Below are positions 51,113-59,505 of a DNA stretch of 64,000 nucleotides, one piece after another. Both the position numbers and the translations under genes were made by a program. This DNA is from CAYSWS01 sp964434935 (lineage in GTDB: Bacteria; Patescibacteriota; WWE3; UBA101185; UBA10185), in the NCBI GenBank assembly GCA_964434935.1, contig CAYSWS010000001.1, forward strand, positions 21,455 through 85,454. The letters run 5' to 3'. Every line of letters starts with the position of its first letter. Position 1 is the stretch's first letter. The notes under the pieces are model-generated. The model saw only the letters and a program-made list of their open reading frames with translations, did no database searches and was not told the DNA's origin.

Positions 51113-51790
51113 ATGCAAATACTTATAGTTGAGGATGAGGAAAAAATAGCCAATTTATTAAGAAAAGGTTTACTTGAAGAATTTTACTCAGTTGATATAG
51201 CAAAAAATGGAGAAGAGGCGCTAGTAAAATTTGAGATTAATGAATATGACTTAATAATTCTAGACCTTATGATTCCTAAGGTTTCTGGTGAAGAAGTATG
51301 TCGAGCTATTAGAAAAACCAATACATCAATCCCAATCCTAATTCTAACAGCGAAAGATTCAGTTGAAAATAAAATTGAAGTATTAGACGCCGGTGCAGAT
51401 GATTACGTTACTAAACCATTTTCATTTGCGGAATTATCCGCAAGAATAAGAGCGCTTATAAGGCGTAATAAGAAAGCCGATCCTGTAATATTATCCATCG
51501 ATAACCTATCTCTTGATCCAGCAACAAAAACTGTAGCTCGTGGAAAAGCAAATATCGCACTTACAGCAAGAGAATATGCACTTTTAGATTATTTTATGCG
51601 AAATAAAAATACATTATTGACTAAAACACAGATTTTAGAGCATGTATGGGATTATAGTTACGACGGGGTATCTAACATTGTTGAGACATATGTTAAGTAT
51701 TTACGAAAAAAGCTTAGGACTTCTACTAAGGAGAAGGAATTAATACACACTCGCCGAGGTTCTGGTTATATATTTTCGGATTCTACCTAA
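51113..51790 (+). CDS. OmpR/PhoB-family response regulator
   Basis: The 225-aa product has a receiver domain (about 1-118) with acidic pocket E7-D8, phospho-acceptor D51 in LIILDLMIPK, the Thr of ILTAKDS and Lys of YVTKPFSFAEL. A winged-helix DNA-binding domain follows (about 125-222) with LTAREYALLDYFMRNKN and VETYVKYLRKKL. Regulators of this type bind pairs of direct repeats spaced about 11 bp, as found at four promoters of the element. The kinase gene begins directly after the stop codon. Confidence 0.93.
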   Translation: MQILIVEDEEKIANLLRKGLLEEFYSVDIAKNGEEALVKFEINEYDLIILDLMIPKVSGEEVCRAIRKTNTSIPILILTAKDSVENKIEVLDAGADDYVTKPFSFAELSARIRALIRRNKKADPVILSIDNLSLDPATKTVARGKANIALTAREYALLDYFMRNKNTLLTKTQILEHVWDYSYDGVSNIVETYVKYLRKKLRTSTKEKELIHTRRGSGYIFSDST

Positions 51791-52801
51791 ATGTTTGCTA
51801 AGACAACATTAAAATTAACATTTTTTTATTCGCTACTATTCCTTACATTATTTTGGATATTTAGTTTAAGTTTGTATTTTTGGATGGAACGTTCCTTTGG
51901 AGAGGACTACATTAGCCAGGTATACGAAAGGCGTGTTCAACAGGGCGATTACGAAGACGCATTTGAGGATAACAACACAAATATAGTCACAATATCAGGA
52001 GATGTTGCATTAGATAGGCTTAAAGTAATACTTTTAATAATGAATGGGGTATTTTTACTTGTTATACCAATAGTATCAAACCTCCTTGCACATAAAAGTT
52101 TGAAGCCCATTCATGTTAGCCACAACAAACAAAAACAGTTTGTTTCAGATGCAGCTCATGAATTAAGAACTCCGTTATCAATAATGATGGGTGAAATCGA
52201 CGTTGCTTTGGCTAAGGATCGAGGACAAGACGCCTATAAGGAAATATTAGTTAGTAATAAAGAAGAATTAAAGCGCCTAACCTCGCTGGTTGAAAACTTG
52301 TTATTTCTAGCTAGGGATGACCAAAACAGACCCATTTCATTTTCGGACGAGATAGAACTTACTGATATGCTCGCGCATATAGTAGCTCAGACAAAACCCA
52401 TATGGGGGAAAAAACTTATCAAAGTAAACTTTAATCCTGGAGAAGAGAACATAGTTATTCGAGGTAATCGTCAAAACATATATCAGCTATTTTTGAATTT
52501 AATTGACAACGCAGTGAAATATACTAATAAAGGTGAAGTTAATATTTCAATAAAGTTTGACAACAAGTATGCCAGAGTAATTATAAAAGATACTGGTATA
52601 GGTATAAGTGACGAGGTCTACAGTAAGCTGTTTGATAGGTTTTTTAGAGTTGAAAATTCTAGGTCTGAAATAAGAGGTTATGGTCTTGGTTTAGCCATTT
52701 GCGATGCAATAGTTAAGAGGCATAACGGAAGAATAACGCTAACCTCAGCGCTAAATGAAGGTTCTACATTTACTGTTTTATTGCCTTTAAAACATTCTTA
52801 A
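51791..52801 (+). CDS. Sensor histidine kinase
   Basis: The 336-aa kinase has two membrane helices (about 10-31 and 78-99) bracketing a short extracellular loop of about 45 residues. The dimerisation domain follows, with phospho-acceptor H123 in DAAHELRTPLS, then the ATPase domain with N-box LNLIDNAVKYT, G1 KDTGIGIS and G2 GYGLGLAI. The small loop suggests sensing at or within the membrane, as in kinases that respond to envelope stress or antimicrobial peptides through a partner transporter. It is cotranscribed with the regulator. Confidence 0.93.
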   Translation: MFAKTTLKLTFFYSLLFLTLFWIFSLSLYFWMERSFGEDYISQVYERRVQQGDYEDAFEDNNTNIVTISGDVALDRLKVILLIMNGVFLLVIPIVSNLLAHKSLKPIHVSHNKQKQFVSDAAHELRTPLSIMMGEIDVALAKDRGQDAYKEILVSNKEELKRLTSLVENLLFLARDDQNRPISFSDEIELTDMLAHIVAQTKPIWGKKLIKVNFNPGEENIVIRGNRQNIYQLFLNLIDNAVKYTNKGEVNISIKFDNKYARVIIKDTGIGISDEVYSKLFDRFFRVENSRSEIRGYGLGLAICDAIVKRHNGRITLTSALNEGSTFTVLLPLKHS

Positions 52802-52813
52802 TTCACATTTTTT

Positions 52814-52847
52814 TCCCATGCTTACCCCATTGTTAGTTTTGTATAGT
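52814..52847 (+). promoter_or_regulatory. Regulator-type direct repeats, PepSY gene promoter
   Basis: TCCCAT (52814-52819), five bases, CCCCAT (52825-52830), then eleven bases to TATAGT (52842-52847). It follows the kinase stop and is the fourth copy of the arrangement. Confidence 0.6.
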
Positions 52848-52882
52848 AAGTGTAGTTATAAAAAGTTAGGAGGTGATACAAA

Positions 52883-53320
52883 ATGGAAAGAAAAAAATTA
52901 ATACCACTTGCTATGCTAACATTTGTATTAGTAGGATCCTCCGCTGTGGCTTTAGGTAATCTTAAGCCGTCAATGGCATTTGCGCAGTCATCTGATACCA
53001 CTAAAACAGATGCAACAGAAAAACCTGATAGCAATGATCAGACACCAAGCTATGTATCTAGTGTAACTATACAAGAATCTGTAAACGAAACAGATGAGAG
53101 TGGAGAAGCCGCTGCACTGGCACCAATGGCTAAAATAACTGCAGAAGAGGCTAAATCTTTTGCTCAAGATAATGTGGGCGGTACAGCTACATCTGCAAAA
53201 CTTGAAAACGAAAACGGCAATGTTGTGTACGAAGTCAAAATAGGTACTAAGGAAGTAAAAGTAGATGCAGGCAACGGTAAAATTCTAAACGTAGAGTCTG
53301 ACGAAGCAGAGAACGATTAA
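52883..53320 (+). CDS. Secreted PepSY-domain protein
   Basis: The 145-aa product has a strong Shine-Dalgarno site (AGGAGGTGA). A signal peptide (about 1-34) precedes an acidic Ser/Thr/Asp linker and a single PepSY domain (about 76-140): ITAEEAKSFAQDNVGGTATS, then VVYEVKIGTKEVKVDAGNGKI. PepSY domains often inhibit proteases or act with two-component systems at the envelope. Its place after the kinase and the shared promoter repeats suggest it is a target or modulator of the system. Confidence 0.82.
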   Translation: MERKKLIPLAMLTFVLVGSSAVALGNLKPSMAFAQSSDTTKTDATEKPDSNDQTPSYVSSVTIQESVNETDESGEAAALAPMAKITAEEAKSFAQDNVGGTATSAKLENENGNVVYEVKIGTKEVKVDAGNGKILNVESDEAEND

Positions 53321-53372
53321 GAGCTAGAAGATTAGTGGGGGTTTGATTGAACCAACCACCCAAATGTATTTA

Positions 53373-53408
53373 CAGAGCGAGGGGGTAAAATCTCTCGCTC
53401 TGTTTTAT
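53373..53408 (+). terminator. Terminator after the PepSY gene
   Basis: CAGAGCGAG (53373-53381) pairs perfectly with CTCGCTCTG (53394-53402), followed by TTTTAT. It closes the cargo half of the element. Confidence 0.85.
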
Positions 53409-53492
53409 TACGTCTATCACTTGAACAGTTTAAGTGCTCATGGTATATATAAATCAGGTTATCTCAACAGTAGCGAAGCCTGCCTAAAGACT

Positions 53493-53524
53493 GCCCAACC
53501 TTTGTTTTGTGTTGGGCGTTTTTT
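53493..53524 (+). terminator. Second terminator between the two halves of the element
   Basis: GCCCAAC (53493-53499) pairs with GTTGGGC (53511-53517), followed by GTTTTTTG. Two terminators in a row isolate the replication module from cargo transcription. Confidence 0.8.
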
Positions 53525-53560
53525 GTATCTTGCAGGAGCAAGAGAAAGATAAATATAAAA

Positions 53561-55435
53561 ATGAGTGCGGACAAACCTAAGAATAAAATTATTATTGAAC
53601 AGCTTCTTACAAAGGACGCTTTTCTAAGACACTGTAAATCCGACTATTTAAGTGGGCTTAAGTTAGATATAAACAAAGATTTTTTAGTTGCTGCGGAAAA
53701 AGACGGATTCTTAAGACCCCTCAAAACCAAGGATAAAATAAAATACTATAGTCCTCACCAGATCTTTATTATTGCTGCTCTATATAAAAACAAAGTACAT
53801 GATGGTGTTCTTTGGGCTGATAGTGAAGTTGGAAGTGTTGATTGGTATAAAAAGCAGGGTTTTAGGATGGTTTGTTGGGGTTGGAATGGGCACGCTTTTA
53901 ATATAACGCATGCTAAAAAGGGTGGTAGGTCTAATGTTAGTGGGTTGTTAGACCATTTAGATGTGTGCAAAAAGTTTCACAAGTTTCTTATTTTCCTACA
54001 TTCGCATCCACAAAAAGATGATTATGAACAAAGAAGGCACAGATACTTCAATCCCGCACCCAAACTGTTTTTTGATTTTAATTCACTTAAGAAGGATGGG
54101 AAAAAAGCGTTGAAAGAGTTTGGGCTTAGCCTAAAAACACTTAACTTGATGAGGAAAGAAGTTGCAAACTTCGCAACAGATATAGACCCTCTAGAATACT
54201 GGTTTTATTACATAGAACTGCATCCAAGATGGCGTAAAGACCTTTTCAAGGGTGTGGCCTTATTAGCTCAGGAAATGTATATGATTTATGATATTTTAAC
54301 TGAAGTTGAAACGACAATAACAGGTGAAATAGCACCATCATTGCTAGAATTTTTGCATGGAGATAATAGATTCGTTTCTTTTCTCATGCCTAAAAGGGAA
54401 TATGCAGAGGGTGTGGATGTAAAAGCTCTTTGGGCTACCATTAATCAGTTTGATAACTGGTCTAAATTGGCCAAAAATAAAGCATATGTGAATAATGAAA
54501 CGATAAATAAGTTGAAATTGTATAAAAAAGAGCTGAGTGACTACGAAACTCGATATGGTGCTAAAAGTTATCTTTCTGGTTCAATTAGAACTATTGAATG
54601 CGAGGAAGATTTAACGCTGGGTGATTTGGATGGTAAGACACGTAGCACGGTCGAAAGTTTTATGAAACAGTATTCCAATATCCGGAAAGATAAAAATGGA
54701 AAGGAACATTATCTAACTCGAGACGAAGTGATGGATTTGCTGATAAAAAAAGAAATCACGCAAGAAGAGGCTGAATCATTAGATATTGAAATAGAGCGTA
54801 AAGAGAGAATTGCTATGGCTATAGAGTGGAGATTAGATGAGCTCAAGAGAGAACTATATTCGATTCTAGATGATGTTGGTAGTGTATTTCAAAATGAAAC
54901 AACAAAGGCCTGGGATAAGGCACAAAACTTTAGTCAATGGCTCTGGATGAATAAAAGAGAAGAATATGACAGTTTATCTAAAGAGGGTAGGCAGGAGTTT
55001 TTTAGGAAGGAACAATCTAAGGCAACTAAAGCGGCTGAAAAATGTGGAAATAGAAGAGATGAATTTTATTCTTTGGTGCAGAGTTACAGTTTAGTGTTTT
55101 GTAAGAGGTGCAGAGAAAGACCTGTACAGCTTCACTATGGTAATAATGACAGACAGGCAACTAACATCCCCATTTGTGACACGTGTTTCACTCAAATTAA
55201 ATCTGGCGTGCTTAGTTTTGATGATGAAAAATGGAAAAGTATCACCGAGGGACATATTGTTTGCTCTTGTGGAAAATTGCTTTTTAAGTTTGCGCACGGT
55301 AATGTTTTAAGTTCCTTAACTCAAGGCGGTGTTTCTGCTAAAATTGAGCTGATTTATGGGAGATCTTGTATTACAGTACGTTGTCCTAAATGTAAAACTA
55401 GTACAGAGAGATATATTGACTGGGGTTGGGCTTGA
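53561..55435 (+). CDS. 624-aa protein with MerR-like start and zinc-ribbon end, function unknown
   Basis: The first 75 residues resemble a MerR-like winged helix: FLVAAEKDGFLRPLKTK and YYSPHQIFIIAAL match the wing and following helix. A long helical middle (about 90-500) has no recognisable domain. The last 110 residues contain four CxxC or CxC knuckles (FCKRCRE, PICDTCF, VCSCGK, RCPKCKT), enough for two zinc ribbons. There is no signal or membrane helix. This may be a DNA-binding or replication-control protein of the element. The start at 53561 is preferred because upstream codons lie in the terminator. AT-rich sequence before the ATG may be its promoter. Confidence 0.6.
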   Translation: MSADKPKNKIIIEQLLTKDAFLRHCKSDYLSGLKLDINKDFLVAAEKDGFLRPLKTKDKIKYYSPHQIFIIAALYKNKVHDGVLWADSEVGSVDWYKKQGFRMVCWGWNGHAFNITHAKKGGRSNVSGLLDHLDVCKKFHKFLIFLHSHPQKDDYEQRRHRYFNPAPKLFFDFNSLKKDGKKALKEFGLSLKTLNLMRKEVANFATDIDPLEYWFYYIELHPRWRKDLFKGVALLAQEMYMIYDILTEVETTITGEIAPSLLEFLHGDNRFVSFLMPKREYAEGVDVKALWATINQFDNWSKLAKNKAYVNNETINKLKLYKKELSDYETRYGAKSYLSGSIRTIECEEDLTLGDLDGKTRSTVESFMKQYSNIRKDKNGKEHYLTRDEVMDLLIKKEITQEEAESLDIEIERKERIAMAIEWRLDELKRELYSILDDVGSVFQNETTKAWDKAQNFSQWLWMNKREEYDSLSKEGRQEFFRKEQSKATKAAEKCGNRRDEFYSLVQSYSLVFCKRCRERPVQLHYGNNDRQATNIPICDTCFTQIKSGVLSFDDEKWKSITEGHIVCSCGKLLFKFAHGNVLSSLTQGGVSAKIELIYGRSCITVRCPKCKTSTERYIDWGWA

Positions 55436-55631
55436 TAGAACGAAAGGTTTTATCGTCTAATATATTAGTAGAAAAAAGTTAATAATAGTCAGCCATGGGC
55501 TGGCCTAGATAGCGATATAAAGGGCTATCAATAGATAGATAGATATAGATAAATTAATTATCTTGTCTGGATATATATTGGTAGCTCTTTTTTGTTTACC
55601 TAAATATCCAAAACAAGAGAAAGAAATAAAA
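55436..55631. other. Non-coding region with hairpins and GATA repeats
   Basis: No gene is seen. CAGCC (55490-55494) and GGCTG (55498-55502) form a tight hairpin around ATG. GATAGC (55508-55513) and GCTATC (55524-55529) form a second, and a run of GATA units follows (55531-55550) in very AT-rich sequence. It could be a structured leader of the sigma-like gene or part of a replication origin. Confidence 0.5.
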
Positions 55632-55967
55632 ATGAAAATAAAGCTTTATAACAGTAAGTATCGAAAGGATATTTTAGGTTTGGCAAGAAGTTCAAATGTT
55701 CCAGGACTTACTTGGGAGGATGTTATGCAGGAACTGGAGATTATTTTGTGGCGGAAACTCCCGGATTATAGAGGTGATAACGGCGCAAAGGAGCGTACAT
55801 TTGCAATAACAATCATGAAGAATCGTATCCGAGACTTGTTTAGGAGTACTACTAGGCAGAAAAGAGTTCTTAACAGCATGTGCTTACCATTCTCGGAAGT
55901 GGACCAAATTTTAGAAGGTGACTATGCCCTAGTAAACGCCAAAAGTATATTTGACTATGAAAAATAA
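55632..55967 (+). CDS. Sigma-70 region 2-like small protein
   Basis: The 111-aa product has LTWEDVMQELEIILWRKLPDYRG (in two pieces), then TFAITIMKNRIRDLFRS, matching sigma region 2.1-2.4, where the D-x-x-Q-E and R-N-x-x-R-D-x-x-R patterns bind core polymerase and the -10 box. Region 4 is absent, so it is not a complete sigma factor; the downstream DUF5659-like gene overlaps its end. Phage and plasmid elements carry similar short sigma-like proteins. The start at 55632 is chosen because the upstream extension is untypical and hydrophobic. Confidence 0.65.
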   Translation: MKIKLYNSKYRKDILGLARSSNVPGLTWEDVMQELEIILWRKLPDYRGDNGAKERTFAITIMKNRIRDLFRSTTRQKRVLNSMCLPFSEVDQILEGDYALVNAKSIFDYEK

Positions 55968-56220
55968 CATAAAACGAAAATCATTAAGGAGTTTTTACTT
56001 AGCGGCATTCCTTTATTGCAAAGGCTATTCCCTTGTTTCCATAGAATATAACTCCACCAAACGAGCAGACTTCATATTTGAGGGAAACAACTCTATGGAC
56101 GAGCTGATTGATAAATTCAACTTTGCTGAAAGGCAGGATGAGGAGATCTTAGTAGATGTTAGGGAGTTTGTGATGGCAGTGAAAATGCTTAAAGACAAGT
56201 TGTACCAAGGGAGGCCATGA
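55957..56220 (+). CDS. DUF5659-like protein
   Basis: The 87-aa product has SFYLAAFLYCKGYSLVSIE, an RADFIFEG segment and ILVDVREFVMAVKMLKDKL, the order of motifs in the DUF5659 family, found in phages and mobile elements next to replication genes. Its function is unknown. The ATG lies inside the last codons of the sigma-like gene (11-base overlap), and its stop overlaps the next start (ATGA), so the genes are coupled. Confidence 0.65.
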   Translation: MKNNIKRKSLRSFYLAAFLYCKGYSLVSIEYNSTKRADFIFEGNNSMDELIDKFNFAERQDEEILVDVREFVMAVKMLKDKLYQGRP

Positions 56221-56402
56221 CGAAAAGTCTTAAGGTTACATTCCATCAAGTAAAAACCGACTCACTGGAACAAAAGCTAGAAGAAGCATTCCGACTACTG
56301 TTTGAGGAAACCATAAAGGTTTCAAAATCATCTGAAATTGGAAATTTATCAATGTTAAGTAGTAATAAATTGTCTGTTGAAGGAGGTGTTAAAGACCTAT
56401 GA
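56217..56402 (+). CDS. Small protein of the replication operon, function unknown
   Basis: The 61-aa product begins in ATGA overlap with the previous gene, behind AAGGGAGG, and ends in ATGA overlap with the next one. The tight coupling on both sides is the evidence that it is real. It is mostly helical with a Glu-rich middle. I do not recognise the family. Confidence 0.55.
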   Translation: MTKSLKVTFHQVKTDSLEQKLEEAFRLLFEETIKVSKSSEIGNLSMLSSNKLSVEGGVKDL

Positions 56403-56797
56403 CAAACCAGAACCAGGGCATACTTATTGCCCAAGAAGCTGCTGTTCCTGAGCCTATCGAAGTTGGCATGTATAAAGCCAAGCTAGTTAGTTGGGAAGAG
56501 CGGGAGAATCCTCAATATGGTGATTACATCCGTATGGAGTTTGAGATTACCTCAGGAGAGTGTAAAGGAACTCTCAGGTCCCTTGTAGCAAGTAAAAAAT
56601 TAACCAAAGGGAAAACCACAGAGACAACCTCAAAGCTATGGAAGGTAGTCACCGGGCTAAGAGGTTCAGAGCCTGAAAAAGGTGAACAGATTGTGCTGGA
56701 AGACTTAATCGGCACAGAATGCCAGATCCTAATTGAGGATAAGGCAGGATCTGAAGGTTGGCAGGATATAAGTAAGGTTTTACCAGCCAAGAGTTAG
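56399..56797 (+). CDS. Phage-type ssDNA-binding-like protein (DUF669-like)
   Basis: The 132-aa product follows AAGGAGGTG. The segment GMYKAKLVSWEERENPQYGDYIRMEFEI, seen in two parts, then a LRSLVASKKLTKGK stretch and ECQILIEDK form an OB-like beta pattern shared by DUF669 and related single-strand-binding proteins encoded next to phage primases and helicases. The gene lies directly before a primase-helicase, which supports a replication role. The assignment is by pattern and context. Confidence 0.6.
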   Translation: MTNQNQGILIAQEAAVPEPIEVGMYKAKLVSWEERENPQYGDYIRMEFEITSGECKGTLRSLVASKKLTKGKTTETTSKLWKVVTGLRGSEPEKGEQIVLEDLIGTECQILIEDKAGSEGWQDISKVLPAKS

Positions 56798-56812
56798 TAA
56801 GGGGAGGGGAGT

Positions 56813-59488
56813 GTGGCGCCGCTTCCCTCCAGTATTAATATGAAAAAATATCAAAACGCAGAAGCGTATCTAAGCACTATAAGTATACCCTACAAGCTCA
56901 GCGGAGACAAAGCTGAGGTAATGATTCAATGCCTTTTTTGTGACGATAAAAAGACCCATCTCTACGTTAGTAACGAGAATGGTTGTTGGCTTTGTCATAG
57001 GTGTGGAGCTAGAGGCAGTTGGTATAACTTGTTGGAACACCTTGGTGAAACAGAGAGGGTGTCTTTGGAAGCTATATCAAACGTTCAACATACTGCAGAA
57101 ATTGTAACCGATGCTCCTAAACTACAAAAAACAATGGAAGATGTAGAAGAATATCACCTGAACCTGATTGACAGGATTTTTGAGTATCTTAAAAGCGATG
57201 AAAGAGGATTAAACGCCGAAACATTAGAGGACTTTAAGGTTGGTTGGGACGGTAAAAGCATAGTATTTCCAGTATTTGATAAGGAAGGTAATCTAGTCAA
57301 CATACGCCACAGGAGGGACCCTGTGCGCTCTACAGGGCCTAAAATGTGGAATGAGACGGGTGGGAAGGCTGCCATTTTTAATATAAAAGCTCTTCAAGAG
57401 CCAAAAGACTTTGTTATTTTATGTGAGGGTGAATTTGACTGCATGATTGCCTGCCAATACGGGTTTCCTGGAGTTACAGGTACTGCTGGAGCCAATACTT
57501 TTAAGCCTGAGTGGGTAGATGAGTTCAAAAATATCGAAAAGGTTTATATCTGCTATGACTCAGACGAGGCGGGTAGAGAAGGCGCTCTTAACGCTGCTAG
57601 ATATCTAAAAGAGAGGGCTTATATTGTTAAGCTTCCAAAAGGTGATAACGGGGAAAAGATTGATATAACAGACTTTTTTTGTAGTCTAAAGAAAAGTAAG
57701 GAAGACTTCCAGAAGCTAATCAGTGCATCAGAACCCTATGTAGTTGAGGAGACAGCTCGAAATGTACAAGGATTTAAGATAGATTTTTCTGATCTAACTA
57801 AAGTTAAAATCACCAGTGAGACTTACATTTACATAATTAAACCTGTCAGAGGTAAAACGGACCTTAGTCTATATTTGGGTACAAAGTTAGTTAACCGAGA
57901 TGTATTTTCGCTTAATTCTGCTAAGGCCAGGACAACTTTTATCAATTCTGCAAAGAGCTTGAATAAAGAACAGAAGATTGTATTGGGTAACGAATTAGTT
58001 CAGCTTACTGAAGTAATGGAACAGGTGAATAAGGAGATAATTGATGACCAAAAACAAGCTGAAAAAGTAGAGTTATCTGATGAGGAGATGACTGGTGCAA
58101 AAGAATTGTTAAGGAACCCAAAGTTAGTATATAAAATTCTAAAAGCAATCAAAAAATTAGGTGTAGCTGGTGAGGAAAAGACTGCTTTAATACACTATTT
58201 GATATTAAGTTCAGGAAAGACGGATGACCCGCTATCCATTGTTGTTAAAGGAGAGAGTAGTGTTGGTAAGAGCTATGTTGTTCAGCAAGTATTAAAGCTA
58301 TTTCCTAAAGATTCCTACATAGATATTACAGATGCTACTGCTCAATCATTTTACTATGCTCCAGAAGACCATTTTGCCCATAAAATAATCATTATTTTTG
58401 AAAAACATGGTGGGGAAAAAGCTGACTACAGTATCCGGTCGCTACAATCAGAGAAAAAACTCAAGATACAAGTTACAGTCAAAGACCCCGAATCAGGGCA
58501 ATTCATAACAAAAGAAAAGGAAGTAAACGGACCTGTTGGATTTATAACAACCACAACTGATGCCAGCATCCACCAGGAAAACGAAACTAGAAATATGTCT
58601 GTATACCCTGACGAAACTTCAGACCAGACTTCAAGAACATTCGAAATGACTGATGCAAAATATAGGGGAGTCCTCGCTATCAACAATGACTTTTTAGCAA
58701 AATGGGTTAATGTGCAGAGGGTAGTGGAGCCGCTACCAGTGCTAATACCCTTTGTAGAGGAGATTAGGGAGCGTTTTCCTAAGAAACCTGTAAGGGTAAG
58801 GCGCGACTACGGTAAGCTGCTGGCAATTATTTCCGTTATAGCTCTTATTCACCAGGAACAGCGAAACAAGATTGAGGTGGGTGAAACAGTTTATATTGAG
58901 GCCAATCTTGCTGATTTTTATATTGCGAAAGTTCTGTTGGAAGAAACTTTGCAGAAAACTATTTATTCTTTATCTCCCAAGAGTGAAAGCCTAATAGCTG
59001 CAGCCAAAGGTATCCCAGAGGCTACTACAGGCGGATTTAACATTAGAACCTTAGCAGATGAGGTTGGGTGGGATTATGATACTGCACATAAGTGGTTCAA
59101 GCCGGCGTTCAAAAAAGGTTATTTCAAAAAGATGGAAGACCATTCTGGAAGCAAGGCTGCAATATACACAATAGTAGATAAAAAAATACCTTCACAACAA
59201 ATACTCCCAAGTGTTAAAGAACTCTACGAGATTGAGCCTAAATGGTTGGGGGATATGCAGCCATACAATCCTATTACGGGTGAGACTGTAGACATAGCTC
59301 AGCTAGAGGAAGAATCTATCGTTGTGGAAGATGAAGATAGTAGTACCGATGTCCCGACGGAAGCAGAACAGACGTTGAATACACTTGATGATGCCATTGA
59401 TTTATTTAATAGCGTAGACATATACAAGACAGGTTCAAATGACAGCGGTACATCGGAACAAAGTAATAAGTTGGGGGATACCCCCTAA
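56813..59488 (+). CDS. Primase-helicase of the element
   Basis: The 891-aa product starts with GTG behind a GGGGAGGGG run. A CHC2-type zinc domain has C40-x2-C43 and C61-x2-C64. A TOPRIM primase domain follows (about 200-290) with CEGEFDCM and ICYDSDEAGREG. A third part (about 440-700) carries Walker A GESSVGKS near residues 480-487 and a Walker B-like IIIIFEKHGG, as in superfamily 3/DnaB-like helicases. Near the C-terminus, a winged-helix segment reads FNIRTLADEVGWDYDTAHKW. It would start and unwind at the element's origin. It is the hallmark replication gene and implies that the excised form can replicate. Confidence 0.82.
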   Translation: MAPLPSSINMKKYQNAEAYLSTISIPYKLSGDKAEVMIQCLFCDDKKTHLYVSNENGCWLCHRCGARGSWYNLLEHLGETERVSLEAISNVQHTAEIVTDAPKLQKTMEDVEEYHLNLIDRIFEYLKSDERGLNAETLEDFKVGWDGKSIVFPVFDKEGNLVNIRHRRDPVRSTGPKMWNETGGKAAIFNIKALQEPKDFVILCEGEFDCMIACQYGFPGVTGTAGANTFKPEWVDEFKNIEKVYICYDSDEAGREGALNAARYLKERAYIVKLPKGDNGEKIDITDFFCSLKKSKEDFQKLISASEPYVVEETARNVQGFKIDFSDLTKVKITSETYIYIIKPVRGKTDLSLYLGTKLVNRDVFSLNSAKARTTFINSAKSLNKEQKIVLGNELVQLTEVMEQVNKEIIDDQKQAEKVELSDEEMTGAKELLRNPKLVYKILKAIKKLGVAGEEKTALIHYLILSSGKTDDPLSIVVKGESSVGKSYVVQQVLKLFPKDSYIDITDATAQSFYYAPEDHFAHKIIIIFEKHGGEKADYSIRSLQSEKKLKIQVTVKDPESGQFITKEKEVNGPVGFITTTTDASIHQENETRNMSVYPDETSDQTSRTFEMTDAKYRGVLAINNDFLAKWVNVQRVVEPLPVLIPFVEEIRERFPKKPVRVRRDYGKLLAIISVIALIHQEQRNKIEVGETVYIEANLADFYIAKVLLEETLQKTIYSLSPKSESLIAAAKGIPEATTGGFNIRTLADEVGWDYDTAHKWFKPAFKKGYFKKMEDHSGSKAAIYTIVDKKIPSQQILPSVKELYEIEPKWLGDMQPYNPITGETVDIAQLEEESIVVEDEDSSTDVPTEAEQTLNTLDDAIDLFNSVDIYKTGSNDSGTSEQSNKLGDTP

Positions 59489-59505
59489 GCAAAGCTTGGA
59501 AATTT

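Noticed and set aside
53343..53552. 69-aa frame between the PepSY gene and the 624-aa gene
   Set aside because: It contains two intrinsic terminators, so it is almost certainly non-coding.
55531..55550. GATA-unit run considered as part of a CRISPR or microsatellite array
   Set aside because: The units are four bases with no spacers, and no cas genes are present in the window.
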